A stretch of DNA of 64,000 nucleotides from Thalassomonas actiniarum (GTDB taxonomy: Bacteria > Pseudomonadota > Gammaproteobacteria > Enterobacterales > Alteromonadaceae): contig NZ_CP059735.1 of the NCBI RefSeq assembly GCF_000948975.2, positions 2,728,001 through 2,792,000 on the forward strand. Reading direction: 5' to 3'. How positions within the stretch are numbered: position 1 is the first letter of the stretch; each line of letters begins with the position of its first letter. A program made the translations under genes and the position numbers. This document shows positions 8,490 through 17,261 of this stretch, in pieces. The notes under the pieces were generated by a model. It saw only the letters and a program-made list of their open reading frames with translations, was not told the origin of the DNA and did no database searches.

Positions 8490-9563
8490 TTGTCAGAAAA
8501 AAAGCCGCAACCACAAAAGCCTGCCGATACGCTTGTTCCTCAATCCCAGATAAAAATAGCAAGTTTTAACCTGTTCAATTATCTTGAACCCCCCAACGCA
8601 TTTTATGAATTCCAGCGTATCTACAGTGCACAGCAGTGGCGTAAAAAACAACAGTGGATAGTTGATTATTTAAAAGCGCATCAACCGGATGTGATCGGCT
8701 TTCAGGAGGTCTTTAGTCCCGATGCTTTAAAAGTATTATTGGCTGGGCAGGGTTACCCTTATTTTCATGTTGTGGACCAACCCCAGGTCGCGGACGATTT
8801 TATTTATTCGCATCCTGTGGTGGCTATTGCTTCCCGTTATCCTGTGGCTGAAGCTGCATCGGTAGTGCCTGATGCTGAACTTGCTAAAACCATGGGACTT
8901 AAAGCGGGCTTTGCTTTTAGCCGCAAGGTGCTCAGGGCGACGGTGGATTTGCCCCATATGGGTCTTTGCGACTGTTATGTGGTTCATTTTAAATCCAAGC
9001 GTCCCTTGTTTGAGTACGAACCTGCTAAAGCCCTGTCAGCTGAAAAAAATACCCTTGAGCAGCTTAAAGCCCAGGTCGCAGGAGGCTGGGGGGCAGCAAT
9101 ACAAAGAGGCAGTGAAGCGGCATTGCTGTTTGTTGAGATGATCAGCCGGCGCGAACTGAGCGGCTTGCCAATGATCCTGATGGGGGATTTTAATAACAGC
9201 CTGGCCCAGGAGGAACTGGTATTTTTAATAACGAAAACACTACGGGCTGATACTGTCGAAGGCGGTGAAGTTTATCTGGAAAAATATTGCTTGCAGGATG
9301 CCTGGGACATGTTTCAGGCATTGGCGAAGAGCAGGGGAAAGGCTGAACCAATCCGCCAGTCCAGTCATTATTACGGCGCTAAAGGCTCGGTCCTGGACTA
9401 TATTTTGCTCTCCCGTGAATTTGATGCCGGTTATCAATTAAGCCTGTTCGAGGTCAGCGGTTATGAAACTTATGATCGCCATTTGATTAACCCCATTTTT
9501 GACCGGGACGGCGAAAGTAGCGATCACGGCATCCTGCTGGTGACCCTGACATTGCGTGAATAA
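8490..9563 (+). CDS. Endonuclease/exonuclease/phosphatase (EEP) family protein
   Basis: A 357-aa protein with the EEP superfamily motifs in order: IASFNLFN (N-terminal strand and Asn), DVIGFQEVF (Glu metal ligand), GDFNNS (Asp/Asn pair) and SDHGIL (catalytic His near the end). The family cleaves phosphodiester or phosphomonoester bonds with Mg2+, in DNA, inositol phosphates or sphingomyelin; the substrate here cannot be told. TTG at 8490 is chosen as the start because AGGGA lies 6 nt upstream; ATG at 8424 would add 22 residues but has no ribosome-binding site. No signal peptide is evident. It is convergent with the next gene. Confidence 0.8.
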   Translation: MSEKKPQPQKPADTLVPQSQIKIASFNLFNYLEPPNAFYEFQRIYSAQQWRKKQQWIVDYLKAHQPDVIGFQEVFSPDALKVLLAGQGYPYFHVVDQPQVADDFIYSHPVVAIASRYPVAEAASVVPDAELAKTMGLKAGFAFSRKVLRATVDLPHMGLCDCYVVHFKSKRPLFEYEPAKALSAEKNTLEQLKAQVAGGWGAAIQRGSEAALLFVEMISRRELSGLPMILMGDFNNSLAQEELVFLITKTLRADTVEGGEVYLEKYCLQDAWDMFQALAKSRGKAEPIRQSSHYYGAKGSVLDYILLSREFDAGYQLSLFEVSGYETYDRHLINPIFDRDGESSDHGILLVTLTLRE

Positions 9564-9581
9564 TGAAACAAGAGCCGGGAG

Positions 9582-10172
9582 TTAGACCAAAAATACGCTG
9601 TTGGTGGGAAATTTTTGGATCTTTTTCGGATTTTGTAAATCAAGCCTTTCGGTAATATGCACTTGTACCTGTGAGCCCACCAGCTGTAACAGGTATCCCC
9701 GGGCGATCAGATGGTCTTTTGATATTTTTGAGTAGATATTGACTTTTCGGCCGATGGCAGACTGCAGGCGGCCAAAACGAAAGTCAGGGGCTTTTATATC
9801 CGGCAGGTTTTCCTGCTCGGCAAACAAACCGGTACAGAACTCTCTGGCTTTGCGCAGCAGATCATGGGCAACTTTAACAATATCGACATTACGTAAAAAA
9901 TGGCTGAAGGCGACCTTACGTTGTTCAAACTCAATATTGATATCAGGCAGTCTTTTATTTTGCGCCCATTGACGGATCACCTGGTATTTATCTTTGGCCA
10001 TACTGATAAAAGTAGTGCTGGCGCCTGTCATCTTGCTGCGCCAGACAATGCGATAAGCATCTTGTCCTAACTGGTATAATTCAACCATGATACTACCGAA
10101 CTGCATGGTATTCGTGGGGGCATTACCTTTTGTTTTTCTATGATACCGGATGGGGCTGAACATAGTTGTCAC
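9582..10172 (-). CDS. Hypothetical protein, 196 aa
   Basis: A soluble, basic 196-aa protein with no signal peptide or membrane segment. The N-terminal part (about 15-70) and the C-terminal part (about 145-185) look like beta-rich small domains; the middle is helical. I do not recognise the family. GTG at 10172 is favoured because AGAGG lies 6 nt upstream; the first ATG is at 10163. It is convergent with the EEP-family gene, separated by 18 nt. Confidence 0.6.
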   Translation of the reverse strand: MTTMFSPIRYHRKTKGNAPTNTMQFGSIMVELYQLGQDAYRIVWRSKMTGASTTFISMAKDKYQVIRQWAQNKRLPDINIEFEQRKVAFSHFLRNVDIVKVAHDLLRKAREFCTGLFAEQENLPDIKAPDFRFGRLQSAIGRKVNIYSKISKDHLIARGYLLQLVGSQVQVHITERLDLQNPKKIQKFPTNSVFLV

Positions 10173-10729
10173 GACTAACCTCTGTACATCTTATTCTTAT
10201 TTATTTCCCGTCTATGCGGGATTATTGCTCCTTAGTTGAACCAGATAATGTCTGCAGTGACAGGCCATACGGCTGTGACGCCACTTTGCTCCTGATTTAT
10301 CCTGCTTTTCTTTATCGGTCACGGGAGCATAACCTTGAGAATTTTAGCTGGCATTCCCCTATTGCCCGTTGATAACAAGGAGGCTGTAAATCAACTGGTC
10401 GTGCAGTGTAACACTGAAACGTGCAAGATTATTGAAGAATTCTCAAAAAGTTATCCTTTTGGGGGATTTTTAAGCGTTAGGAAAACCAGGTTTGGGTGGA
10501 AAGTAAAAGTATTTTCCCGCTTAAAAAAGCAGGTAATGACTTGAAACACAGAGACAAGCTTTGAAACACTCACCTTCTGGTATGAATAAATTTTCCTTGC
10601 TATATCTATTATCACCTCCTGGAATTGACTCCGGCAGGTTGTTCTAGCCCGTATTGTTAGGTTGATTCCTCTCATACGATCTAACAAGCAGTAATACGGA
10701 ACATAAAATTAATATAAAAAGGAAAATTT
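10173..10729. other. Intergenic region with inverted repeat
   Basis: 557 nt without a convincing gene. A 69-codon frame beginning TTG at 10335 is present, but it has no family signal. The last 80 nt carry an inverted repeat (see next entry) just upstream of the secreted-protein gene at 10730. Confidence 0.4.
10649..10699 (+). promoter_or_regulatory. Inverted repeat in the leader of the gene at 10730
   Basis: CCGTATT at 10649-10655 pairs with AATACGG at 10693-10699, and TTGTTAG at 10654-10660 with CTAACAA at 10681-10687. The arms end about 30 nt before the start codon, so a folded leader RNA or a dyad operator are both possible. Confidence 0.35.
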
Positions 10730-11152
10730 ATGCTAGCTAATAAAAAAACTTTACTTGCTGCCCTGGTACTTGCTTCTTCATCATTTGCCGCTGCTGCGAG
10801 CGATGACGGTGTAGAAAAATATAGCGACTCCCTGGTTTATTTGAAATGTATAGGCGGTGCCTGTACTCCGGGGACGACTACGCCTTTTCGCGCCATGACC
10901 GTTTATTACAAATATGAAGTTGGTACGCCACCGCACAGTGAAGCAAGACTTTATTGGAATCAGAATGTGCCGGCCGGTATTGCTGCCGGTCGCGATATTG
11001 CCCATACTGTTGCCGGTGCTTGCCCGGCAGGCAGCGTGAACAGTGAACTGACGGCAACCTGGTATTTATCTGACTTTAAGCCGGTGACCGCCAAGGCAGT
11101 CGACTGTGATAATAAAGAATATTTCTACTCGGTACATGAGTTTGATTTTTAA
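10730..11152 (+). CDS. Secreted hypothetical protein, four cysteines
   Basis: A 140-aa precursor with a clear Sec signal peptide (Lys-rich start, hydrophobic core, cleavage likely after the Ala run near residue 24). The mature part of about 115 aa has four Cys (about residues 41, 46, 101 and 125), probably two disulfides, and is rich in Tyr, Gly and Thr. I do not recognise the family. An AAAAGGAAA ribosome-binding site precedes the ATG. A perfect 22-bp palindrome about 30 nt after the stop may end the transcript. Confidence 0.65.
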   Translation: MLANKKTLLAALVLASSSFAAAASDDGVEKYSDSLVYLKCIGGACTPGTTTPFRAMTVYYKYEVGTPPHSEARLYWNQNVPAGIAAGRDIAHTVAGACPAGSVNSELTATWYLSDFKPVTAKAVDCDNKEYFYSVHEFDF

Positions 11153-11183
11153 TAACTCAATTGATTAAAAATACCTTACTAAT

Positions 11184-11205
11184 ATAGGGATCGGCCGATC
11201 CCTAT
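11184..11205. terminator. Perfect 22-bp palindrome after the secreted-protein gene
   Basis: ATAGGGATCGG followed directly by its reverse complement CCGATCCCTAT, 31 nt past the stop at 11152. The downstream bases are T-rich (TCAATGTTCTTTCTTTC) but not a clean T run. Terminator function is possible; a protein-binding site is the alternative. Confidence 0.4.
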
Positions 11206-11424
11206 TCAATGTTCTTTCTTTCATTGACGGCTAAGCCGTTGCTGACATTATTTCCTGCTTCGCACCAGTTAAGCCTTTGACTTTGAGCCTTTATGCTATC
11301 TCTGATTTGACGGTCATTTGCTTTTCCGGCCTCAGCCCGGGTGCTAAGGTTTATCATGTTTGATGAGAGGATGAAGTCATGCTGCGAATATTTCCTGAGC
11401 GGACAGTGGCTCTGTGCGGCTATA

Positions 11425-11631
11425 ATACCAATTGCATTAAGTAGATGAGCAAAATTCGGTGAGGATAAATTTTCAAGAAACCCTTTTATCGTTCCAGACT
11501 AAAGCTAAGCACCTGCATCCATGCAGGCGAGGCGTTTGATTGAGCAATCGCAAGCTATTGTGATTGAAAACAACGCAGGACTTGGAGATTTAGACCATCG
11601 AAGATGGTTAGATATTTAATAAAATTGGTAT
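11425..11631. mobile_element. MITE-like element with terminal inverted repeats
   Basis: About 207 bp with no coding capacity. The left end begins ATACCAATTGCATTAA (11425-11440); the right end, read on the minus strand, begins ATACCAATTTTATTAA (11631-11616). The 22-nt ends match at 17 positions. An internal stem CCTGCAT/ATGCAGG lies at 11512-11527. Such short AT-rich inverted-repeat elements are common in Alteromonadales genomes. No second copy was noticed in this window, and no clear target duplication. Confidence 0.55.
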
Positions 11632-11889
11632 AACCAAGGTGCTCCTTCATTAAGAGCGACTCGTTATGTTTGTGAACGGTGATCCTGGGCACTTCAGTTA
11701 GCAAAATACCGGGAAATGAACAGGAAAAGAGCATGTCAGTGTTAAATTCAAGTTTTATTGGTTAAATAAAAGTAAAGTTTAAAGGGGTTGTGTGTAACAA
11801 AATGTTTAATGAGTCGTTTCTTTTAGGTATTAAAAGCAGAGTGCTTTCGCAAAATGAAGGTTATTTAACGAGTCGTAAAAGGAAGAATA

Positions 11890-11965
11890 TGGTGGACGAT
11901 ACTGGGCTTGAACCAGTGACCCCCGCCTTGTAAGGGCGGTGCTCTCCCAACTGAGCTAATCGTCC
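11890..11965 (-). tRNA. tRNA-Val (UAC), copy 8 of 8 (promoter-distal)
   Basis: 76 nt including encoded CCA. GGACGAT/ATCGTCC acceptor stem; anticodon stem CCGCC/GGCGG around loop CTTACAA, giving anticodon UAC (Val). Sequence identical to the other seven copies. Confidence 0.97.
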
Positions 11966-12004
11966 GTATGGAGATAATTGTTAGCATAATAAAGCGAGGT
12001 AAAG

Positions 12005-12080
12005 TGGTGGACGATACTGGGCTTGAACCAGTGACCCCCGCCTTGTAAGGGCGGTGCTCTCCCAACTGAGCTAATCGTCC
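12005..12080 (-). tRNA. tRNA-Val (UAC), copy 7
   Basis: Identical 76-nt tRNA-Val(UAC) with CCA end; 39 nt from the previous unit. Confidence 0.97.
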
Positions 12081-12136
12081 GTATGGACATATCGGGTAGA
12101 ATCTTGAAATTTACGCTTTATATGAAAAAGATAAAA

Positions 12137-12212
12137 TGGTGGACGATACTGGGCTTGAACCAGTGACCCCCGCCTTGTAAGGGCGGTGCTCTCCCAACTG
12201 AGCTAATCGTCC
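12137..12212 (-). tRNA. tRNA-Val (UAC), copy 6
   Basis: Identical 76-nt tRNA-Val(UAC) with CCA end. The spacers on both sides share the string ATGGACATATCGG, evidence of recent unit duplication. Confidence 0.97.
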
Positions 12213-12264
12213 GCATGGACATATCGGATAATATCTTAAATTTACACTCAAAAGAGCAGGTAAA

Positions 12265-12340
12265 TGGTGGACGATACTGGGCTTGAACCAGTGACCCCCG
12301 CCTTGTAAGGGCGGTGCTCTCCCAACTGAGCTAATCGTCC
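12265..12340 (-). tRNA. tRNA-Val (UAC), copy 5
   Basis: Identical 76-nt tRNA-Val(UAC) with CCA end. Confidence 0.97.
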
Positions 12341-12396
12341 AAAAATATATCTGACAGTACTTCAGGTTTTATACTTTTTGCAAACAAAGGGTAAAG

Positions 12397-12472
12397 TGGT
12401 GGACGATACTGGGCTTGAACCAGTGACCCCCGCCTTGTAAGGGCGGTGCTCTCCCAACTGAGCTAATCGTCC
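12397..12472 (-). tRNA. tRNA-Val (UAC), copy 4
   Basis: Identical 76-nt tRNA-Val(UAC) with CCA end. Confidence 0.97.
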
Positions 12473-12516
12473 AAAGAAACTATCTGATAACTTTACGCTT
12501 TATAGCAGGTGTAAAA

Positions 12517-12592
12517 TGGTGGACGATACTGGGCTTGAACCAGTGACCCCCGCCTTGTAAGGGCGGTGCTCTCCCAACTGAGCTAATCGTCC
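12517..12592 (-). tRNA. tRNA-Val (UAC), copy 3
   Basis: Identical 76-nt tRNA-Val(UAC) with CCA end. Confidence 0.97.
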
Positions 12593-12631
12593 GAATTTTA
12601 CAGTCATTATTGTTTATCTTTAATAAGAAGA

Positions 12632-12707
12632 TGGTGGACGATACTGGGCTTGAACCAGTGACCCCCGCCTTGTAAGGGCGGTGCTCTCCCAACTGAGCTA
12701 ATCGTCC
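12632..12707 (-). tRNA. tRNA-Val (UAC), copy 2
   Basis: Identical 76-nt tRNA-Val(UAC) with CCA end. Confidence 0.97.
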
Positions 12708-12742
12708 GCATATTATTGAAGTAAATAATAATTTTACAAAGA

Positions 12743-12818
12743 TGGTGGACGATACTGGGCTTGAACCAGTGACCCCCGCCTTGTAAGGGCGGTGCTCTCC
12801 CAACTGAGCTAATCGTCC
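12743..12818 (-). tRNA. tRNA-Val (UAC), copy 1 (promoter-proximal)
   Basis: Identical 76-nt tRNA-Val(UAC) with CCA end; its 5' end lies 16 nt from the -10 box of the array promoter. Confidence 0.97.
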
Positions 12819-12834
12819 GTCTTTGTGGGGGCGT

Positions 12835-12862
12835 ATTATAGGGAGATCGAAAAGGCTGTCAA
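12835..12862 (-). promoter_or_regulatory. Sigma-70 promoter of the tRNA-Val array
   Basis: On the minus strand, a consensus -35 TTGACA (12862-12857), a 16-nt spacer and a consensus -10 TATAAT (12840-12835), followed by the GC-rich discriminator ACGCCCCC. Consensus boxes plus a GC-rich discriminator are typical of stable-RNA promoters under growth-rate and stringent control. Confidence 0.9.
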
Positions 12863-13079
12863 CAAAAACCAAGGAATAAAACCGCTTTTTTTCATCTTAT
12901 TTTACTAACTGCTTTAATTTTCAACATCCTGATTAATTAGTGATCTTTTAACAGACAAATCGCGACAATAGGTGTATTCAATTCATTAGCCTGATAAAAT
13001 AGCGCCAGATTTTTTTAGGCTAAAAATAGTATCTGCTGGTATCACCTTTATACCGGCAGATAAGCAAGATGAGAACAAT

Positions 13080-14492
13080 ATGACATTAACAACCCGATTT
13101 GCACCAAGCCCGACCGGATATTTACATGTAGGCGGCGCCCGTACCGCTTTATATAGCTGGTTATACGCCAAGAAAAATGGCGGTGATTTTATTCTGCGTA
13201 TCGAAGATACCGATCTGGAACGCTCCACCCAGGCCTCTGTCGACGCCATTATGGACGGTATGAACTGGTTAAATCTTGACTGGACCCATGGTCCTTATTT
13301 TCAAACCAAGCGTTTTGACCGTTATAAAGAAGTCATTGACCAGCTGATTGAAACCGGCCATGCCTATCGTTGTTACTGCACCGCTGAAGAAGTAGAAGCG
13401 ATGCGCGAAGAAGCGCGTGCCAAAGGTGAGAACGAGCGTTACAACGGCATGTGGCGTGAGCGCACCGACTACCCGGCAGATAAACCTTATGTGATCCGCT
13501 TTAAGAACCCTTTGGAAGGGGATGTCGTGATCAAGGATGCGGTGAAAGGTGAAATTGTTATTGCTAATAAAGAGCTGGACGATCTGATCATTGCCCGCTC
13601 CGACGGTTCTCCTACTTATAACCTGACCGTGGTGGTCGATGACTGGGATATGAAAGTCAGCCACGTGGTACGCGGCGACGATCATGTTAACAATACCCCG
13701 AGACAAATTAATATCTTAAATGCCTTAGGGGCACCATTACCTGTTTATGCCCATATCCCGATGATTTTAGGGGATGACGGCAAACGTTTATCGAAACGTC
13801 ACGGCGCGGTAAGTGTGATGCAATATCGGGATGACGGTTACCTGCCGGAAGCCCTGCTTAACTATTTAGTGCGTTTGGGCTGGTCTCACGGCGATCAGGA
13901 AATTTTCTCCCGTGAAGAAATGATCGAGTTATTCGACTTAACCGGTTGTAACCGTGCGCCGTCTGCTTTTAATACCGAGAAGCTTATCTGGGTTAACCAG
14001 CATTATATGAAGACTATGGATGCGGAATATGTTGCCTCGCACCTGGCCTGGCATATGGAAGACCAGGGTATCAGCACAGATAACGGTCCGGCATTAGCCG
14101 AAATTGTTAAAGTACAGGCAGACCGGGTGAAAACGTTAAAAGAAATGGCGCAGATCAGCCGTTATTTCTACCAGGACTTCACCGAGTTTGACGCTGCTGC
14201 CGGTAAAAAACACTTACGTCCGGTCGCCAAAGAGCCGCTTGAGCTGGTAAAAGCCAAGCTGAGTGCACTGGAGAGCTGGCAAGGGGATGCTATCCATGAG
14301 GTCATCAATGCTACCGCCGAAGAGCTGGAGCTGGGCATGGGTAAAGTGGGTATGCCGCTGCGTGTTGCCGCAACCGGTGCAGGTAATTCCCCGTCACTGG
14401 ATATTACCCTGGCATTAATGGATAAAGATAAAGTGCTTGCCCGTATCGATATGGCGTTGGCCTTTATCGAAGAGCGCATTGCCAACAGCTAA
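13080..14492 (+). CDS. gltX: Glutamyl-tRNA synthetase
   Basis: A 470-aa class I aminoacyl-tRNA synthetase of normal length. The HIGH-type motif appears as [11 protein letters not shown] near residues 9-19 and the KMSKS-type motif as KRLSKRHG near residue 240. It charges tRNA-Glu in the cytoplasm. It is divergent from a tRNA-Val array, the same arrangement as gltX and valU-valX-valY-lysV in E. coli, which supports orthology. A strong hairpin follows 64 nt after the stop. Confidence 0.97.
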   Translation: MTLTTRFAPSPTGYLHVGGARTALYSWLYAKKNGGDFILRIEDTDLERSTQASVDAIMDGMNWLNLDWTHGPYFQTKRFDRYKEVIDQLIETGHAYRCYCTAEEVEAMREEARAKGENERYNGMWRERTDYPADKPYVIRFKNPLEGDVVIKDAVKGEIVIANKELDDLIIARSDGSPTYNLTVVVDDWDMKVSHVVRGDDHVNNTPRQINILNALGAPLPVYAHIPMILGDDGKRLSKRHGAVSVMQYRDDGYLPEALLNYLVRLGWSHGDQEIFSREEMIELFDLTGCNRAPSAFNTEKLIWVNQHYMKTMDAEYVASHLAWHMEDQGISTDNGPALAEIVKVQADRVKTLKEMAQISRYFYQDFTEFDAAAGKKHLRPVAKEPLELVKAKLSALESWQGDAIHEVINATAEELELGMGKVGMPLRVAATGAGNSPSLDITLALMDKDKVLARIDMALAFIEERIANS

Positions 14493-14555
14493 TGGCTTTT
14501 AATCCGGGAGGTTGGCATTAAAATAATCAGCTGAGTTCCCGCGAATTTATCAATG

Positions 14556-14584
14556 GCCGGTAAAAGTGATTCACTTTTACCGGC
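14556..14584 (+). terminator. Hairpin terminator of gltX
   Basis: A perfect 14-bp inverted repeat GCCGGTAAAAGTGA/TCACTTTTACCGGC around one base, followed by TGTATTTTTA. It is placed between gltX and the helicase gene. Confidence 0.7.
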
Positions 14585-14742
14585 TGTATTTTTACTATCA
14601 AGTTTACCTGTAGAGAGCTGCAGGTGATATACCTTATTTTAGTGTCGGCACTTAAGCCTTTTTTGGCCTTTATTATTTTAGGCCATTAGTATGGCAATAA
14701 TTTGACTATACTAGTGCGGCACACCTTGTTTTGGAGTTTAGC

Positions 14743-16083
14743 TTGCAATTTAATGAATTTGGCTTAGATAAAAGGTTGTTATCCGCCATTGAACATATGG
14801 GCTTTGAACAGGCCACACAAATTCAACATCAGGCCATACCTGCGGCCATGTCGGGACATGATTTAATTGCATCGTCTAAAACAGGGTCGGGTAAAACCTT
14901 GGCCTACTTGCTGCCTGCGATGCAGCGTTTGATCAAAAACCGGCCGTTAGCCAAGCGCGATCCCCGGGTGGTGATTTTAACGCCGACCCGTGAACTGGCG
15001 AAACAGGTGTTTGCCCAGTTGCGTTTACTTACCTCGGGCACACAGTTTAAGTCGGTATTGATCCTCGGCGGTGAAAACTTTAACGACCAGGTGAAAGTGC
15101 TGGAGAAAGATCCGCAGTTTATCGTTGCCACCCCGGGGCGTCTGGCGGATCATTTATCGCAGGGACATTTTTATTTAAACGGCTTAGAGCTGTTGATTCT
15201 CGATGAAGCGGACCGCATGCTGGATTTGGGTTTTTCCAAGCAGCTGGCGCAAATCAATAAAGCCGCCGATCACAGAAAACGCCAAACCCTGATGTTTTCC
15301 GCGACCCTGGATCATGCCCAGGTGAATGACTTTGCTTTAGAGCTGTTAAATAAACCTAAGCGTATTGCTATCGGCCATGCCCACAGTGAGCATAAAGACA
15401 TCAATAAACGTTTTTACCTGTGTGATCACTTAGATCATAAACAGGCTTTGCTTGAGCATTTCCTCAGTGCTGAAGATTACCAGCAGATGATCATATTTAC
15501 TGCCACCCGTAGTGATACCGAGCGCTTGTCGAAAGCGTTATCGGCCCAAGGCTTAAGCACAGTGGCACTAAGCGGTGATTTAAACCAGAGCCAGCGTAAC
15601 CAGATCATGGACGGCTTCAGTAAAGGCCAGCAGAAAATTCTGATCACCACAGATCTTGCTTCCCGCGGCCTGGATTTAACCAATGTCTCCCATGTAATCA
15701 ACTTTGACTTGCCCAAGCACAGTGAAGAATTTGTCCACCGTATTGGTCGTACCGGCCGTGCCGGCAGTAAAGGGGATGCCATCTCTTTTGTCGGCCCGAA
15801 AGACTGGTGGAGTTTTAAAAATATCGAAGCTTTCTTGCAGCAAAACTTTAGCTTTGAGCAAGTTGAAGGCTTAAAGGCTAAGTTTAAAGGCCTGAAACCG
15901 AAAAAAGCTGCGATCAGTGATAAAAAGCAGACCGGGGCGAAGAAAAAACCGGTTAAGAAAAAGACCGGCCAGGGGCGCAAAGCCAGCAATAAAACCTTTC
16001 ATTTTGCCGAGGATGCCGGGGATATGCCGGTGCTTCGCCGTAAAGGCGGCTTGCAGGAGCATGAGGATAACGAAGAAAGCTAG
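14743..16083 (+). CDS. DEAD-box ATP-dependent RNA helicase
   Basis: A 446-aa superfamily 2 RNA helicase. Motifs in order: Q motif (FEQATQIQ), Walker A ASSKTGSGKT, PTRELA, DEAD, SAT, and HRIGRTGRAG. The C-terminal 60 residues are Lys-rich and basic, probably an RNA-binding tail. SrmB- or RhlE-type helicases of gammaproteobacteria look like this and act in ribosome assembly or RNA turnover; I cannot decide which. TTG at 14743 is chosen as the start because GGAG lies 6 nt upstream; an in-frame TTG at 14731 overlaps that site. Confidence 0.92.
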   Translation: MQFNEFGLDKRLLSAIEHMGFEQATQIQHQAIPAAMSGHDLIASSKTGSGKTLAYLLPAMQRLIKNRPLAKRDPRVVILTPTRELAKQVFAQLRLLTSGTQFKSVLILGGENFNDQVKVLEKDPQFIVATPGRLADHLSQGHFYLNGLELLILDEADRMLDLGFSKQLAQINKAADHRKRQTLMFSATLDHAQVNDFALELLNKPKRIAIGHAHSEHKDINKRFYLCDHLDHKQALLEHFLSAEDYQQMIIFTATRSDTERLSKALSAQGLSTVALSGDLNQSQRNQIMDGFSKGQQKILITTDLASRGLDLTNVSHVINFDLPKHSEEFVHRIGRTGRAGSKGDAISFVGPKDWWSFKNIEAFLQQNFSFEQVEGLKAKFKGLKPKKAAISDKKQTGAKKKPVKKKTGQGRKASNKTFHFAEDAGDMPVLRRKGGLQEHEDNEES

Positions 16084-16116
16084 TCCTTATCAGTAAAGAT
16101 GCTGCCAGCAGCGGGC

Positions 16117-16143
16117 AAGAGCTTGGCCTGCTGCCAAGCTCTT
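16117..16143. terminator. Bidirectional terminator between convergent genes
   Basis: An 11-bp stem AAGAGCTTGGC/GCCAAGCTCTT with a 5-nt loop, lying between the helicase gene and the convergent zinc-ribbon gene. Confidence 0.6.
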
Positions 16144-16162
16144 ATCAGTTTGTTGTAAAACC

Positions 16163-16429
16163 TTATTCCCCGAAAGTTGTTTTTGACAGCAGTCCCGCTT
16201 TTTTGGCATTAAAACTGACGGTATGGCCGCAGTCGGCACACTCTATCACCAGTAACGGGATTAAAGACCTTTCCGGATCGGCGCCGCCTATGGGTAACTT
16301 CATTAACTCATAAAGCTGGGGATGAATGACCCACTGATTCTTGCCGCAAACATAACAACGCCGGTTGTCCTTGAAATGTAGATCCAGGTGTTCCATTGCC
16401 TGTTCTTGTTGTTTTTGCGTTAATGCCAC
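16163..16429 (-). CDS. Small zinc-ribbon-like hypothetical protein
   Basis: An 88-aa soluble protein with CYVC (about 25-28) and CADC (about 64-67), a spaced pair of CxxC knuckles that should bind one zinc ion. Between them is a helical stretch with many Leu and Pro. Function unknown; no partner is suggested by the flanking helicase gene, which converges on it. Confidence 0.7.
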   Translation of the reverse strand: MALTQKQQEQAMEHLDLHFKDNRRCYVCGKNQWVIHPQLYELMKLPIGGADPERSLIPLLVIECADCGHTVSFNAKKAGLLSKTTFGE

Positions 16430-16545
16430 GGCAACTCTTCCTTTTGGCTGACACGTTGAAAAGTAAACTTATATCTTATTCATTATAATCACTATTTTTG
16501 TAACTGTATTATTGTGCGTGAAATAACGAAAGAGCTTATGATGCA

Positions 16546-17112
16546 CTAAGGGTAGTGGATCAGACTGTGGAATACCGCAGGTGCCTGATGAAGGTTCCGG
16601 TATCCGTGTGCTTGGTCAGCGGCAAACCTAACAGCAGCTCCTTGTTTAAGTGTTAACCACTGTCCGTCAACCAGTAACTCCATTTCTCCGCCGGTGACGA
16701 TCACATGCTCAGTAACTCCTTTTTCATGAGGCTCGGCAAGACGTTCGTATCCCGGCAGCAAGGTTAATTCAAACAATTCAAAACCAAAGCGGGGCTCAAA
16801 GGGAAATAGCGCAGCCACCAGCATTTGATCGCTGGCGGGCTGGCGGCGCAACTCGGCGCTTGAGCGGATCACGGTTTGTTCAGTGTCGGTTACCGGCGGT
16901 TCAAGAAAAGTGGACAGGGATAAATGAAAACCACTGGCTATTTTCCACAAGGTGGCCACTGTCGGGCTCGATTCTCCCCGCTCTATCTGACCTAACATGG
17001 CTTTGCTGACACCGGTTTCTTTTGCTGCCCGGTCCAGGCTCCAGCCTTTTTCTTTTCTCTGTGTTTTTAATGTTCGGGCCAGGTACTGATCAAGTGCTTG
17101 CATTGGTTGCAT
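16546..17112 (-). CDS. XRE-family regulator with cupin domain
   Basis: A 188-aa one-component regulator: an XRE/Cro-type helix-turn-helix at about residues 10-65 (SLDRAAKETGVSKAMLGQIERG) and a small C-terminal beta-barrel cupin (about 105-185) that would bind an effector. Proteins of this architecture usually regulate a neighbouring transport or catabolic gene. It is divergent from the BenE-type transporter, and the intergenic region carries two copies of a 17-bp repeat that could be its operators. A second XRE-cupin regulator of similar build lies at 39303. Confidence 0.88.
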   Translation of the reverse strand: MQPMQALDQYLARTLKTQRKEKGWSLDRAAKETGVSKAMLGQIERGESSPTVATLWKIASGFHLSLSTFLEPPVTDTEQTVIRSSAELRRQPASDQMLVAALFPFEPRFGFELFELTLLPGYERLAEPHEKGVTEHVIVTGGEMELLVDGQWLTLKQGAAVRFAADQAHGYRNLHQAPAVFHSLIHYP

Positions 17113-17156
17113 TGCTGTTTTCCATTTTAATGGGCTGAAAAGTGTTTAAAAAAAAC

Positions 17157-17215
17157 TTGTGCGTTATAGCGTACAAATGCTACTTTAAGCAAATGGACGT
17201 TATAGCGCACAAATG
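17157..17215. promoter_or_regulatory. Repeated candidate operator between XRE-cupin and benE-like genes
   Basis: GTTATAGCG(T/C)ACAAATG occurs at 17163-17179 and again at 17199-17215, 36 bp apart. The first copy sits inside an imperfect dyad TTGTGCG...CGTACAA (17157-17176); the second has a weaker dyad. Position between divergent genes fits binding by the regulator at 16546. Confidence 0.55.
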
Positions 17216-17261
17216 ATTGTAAGGGGTGGGGCAGATGGGGTCAATATCGGGAGTTTCTCAC

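Noticed and set aside
10335-10544. A 69-codon frame with a TTG start
   Set aside because: No ribosome-binding site worth the name, no signal peptide or motif, no conserved look; left as intergenic.
11890-12818. Regularly spaced identical repeats suggesting a CRISPR array, and several reading frames across them
   Set aside because: Each 76-nt repeat folds as a complete tRNA-Val with CCA end; the spacers are related to each other, AT-rich and of uneven length. The reading frames are tRNA sequence.
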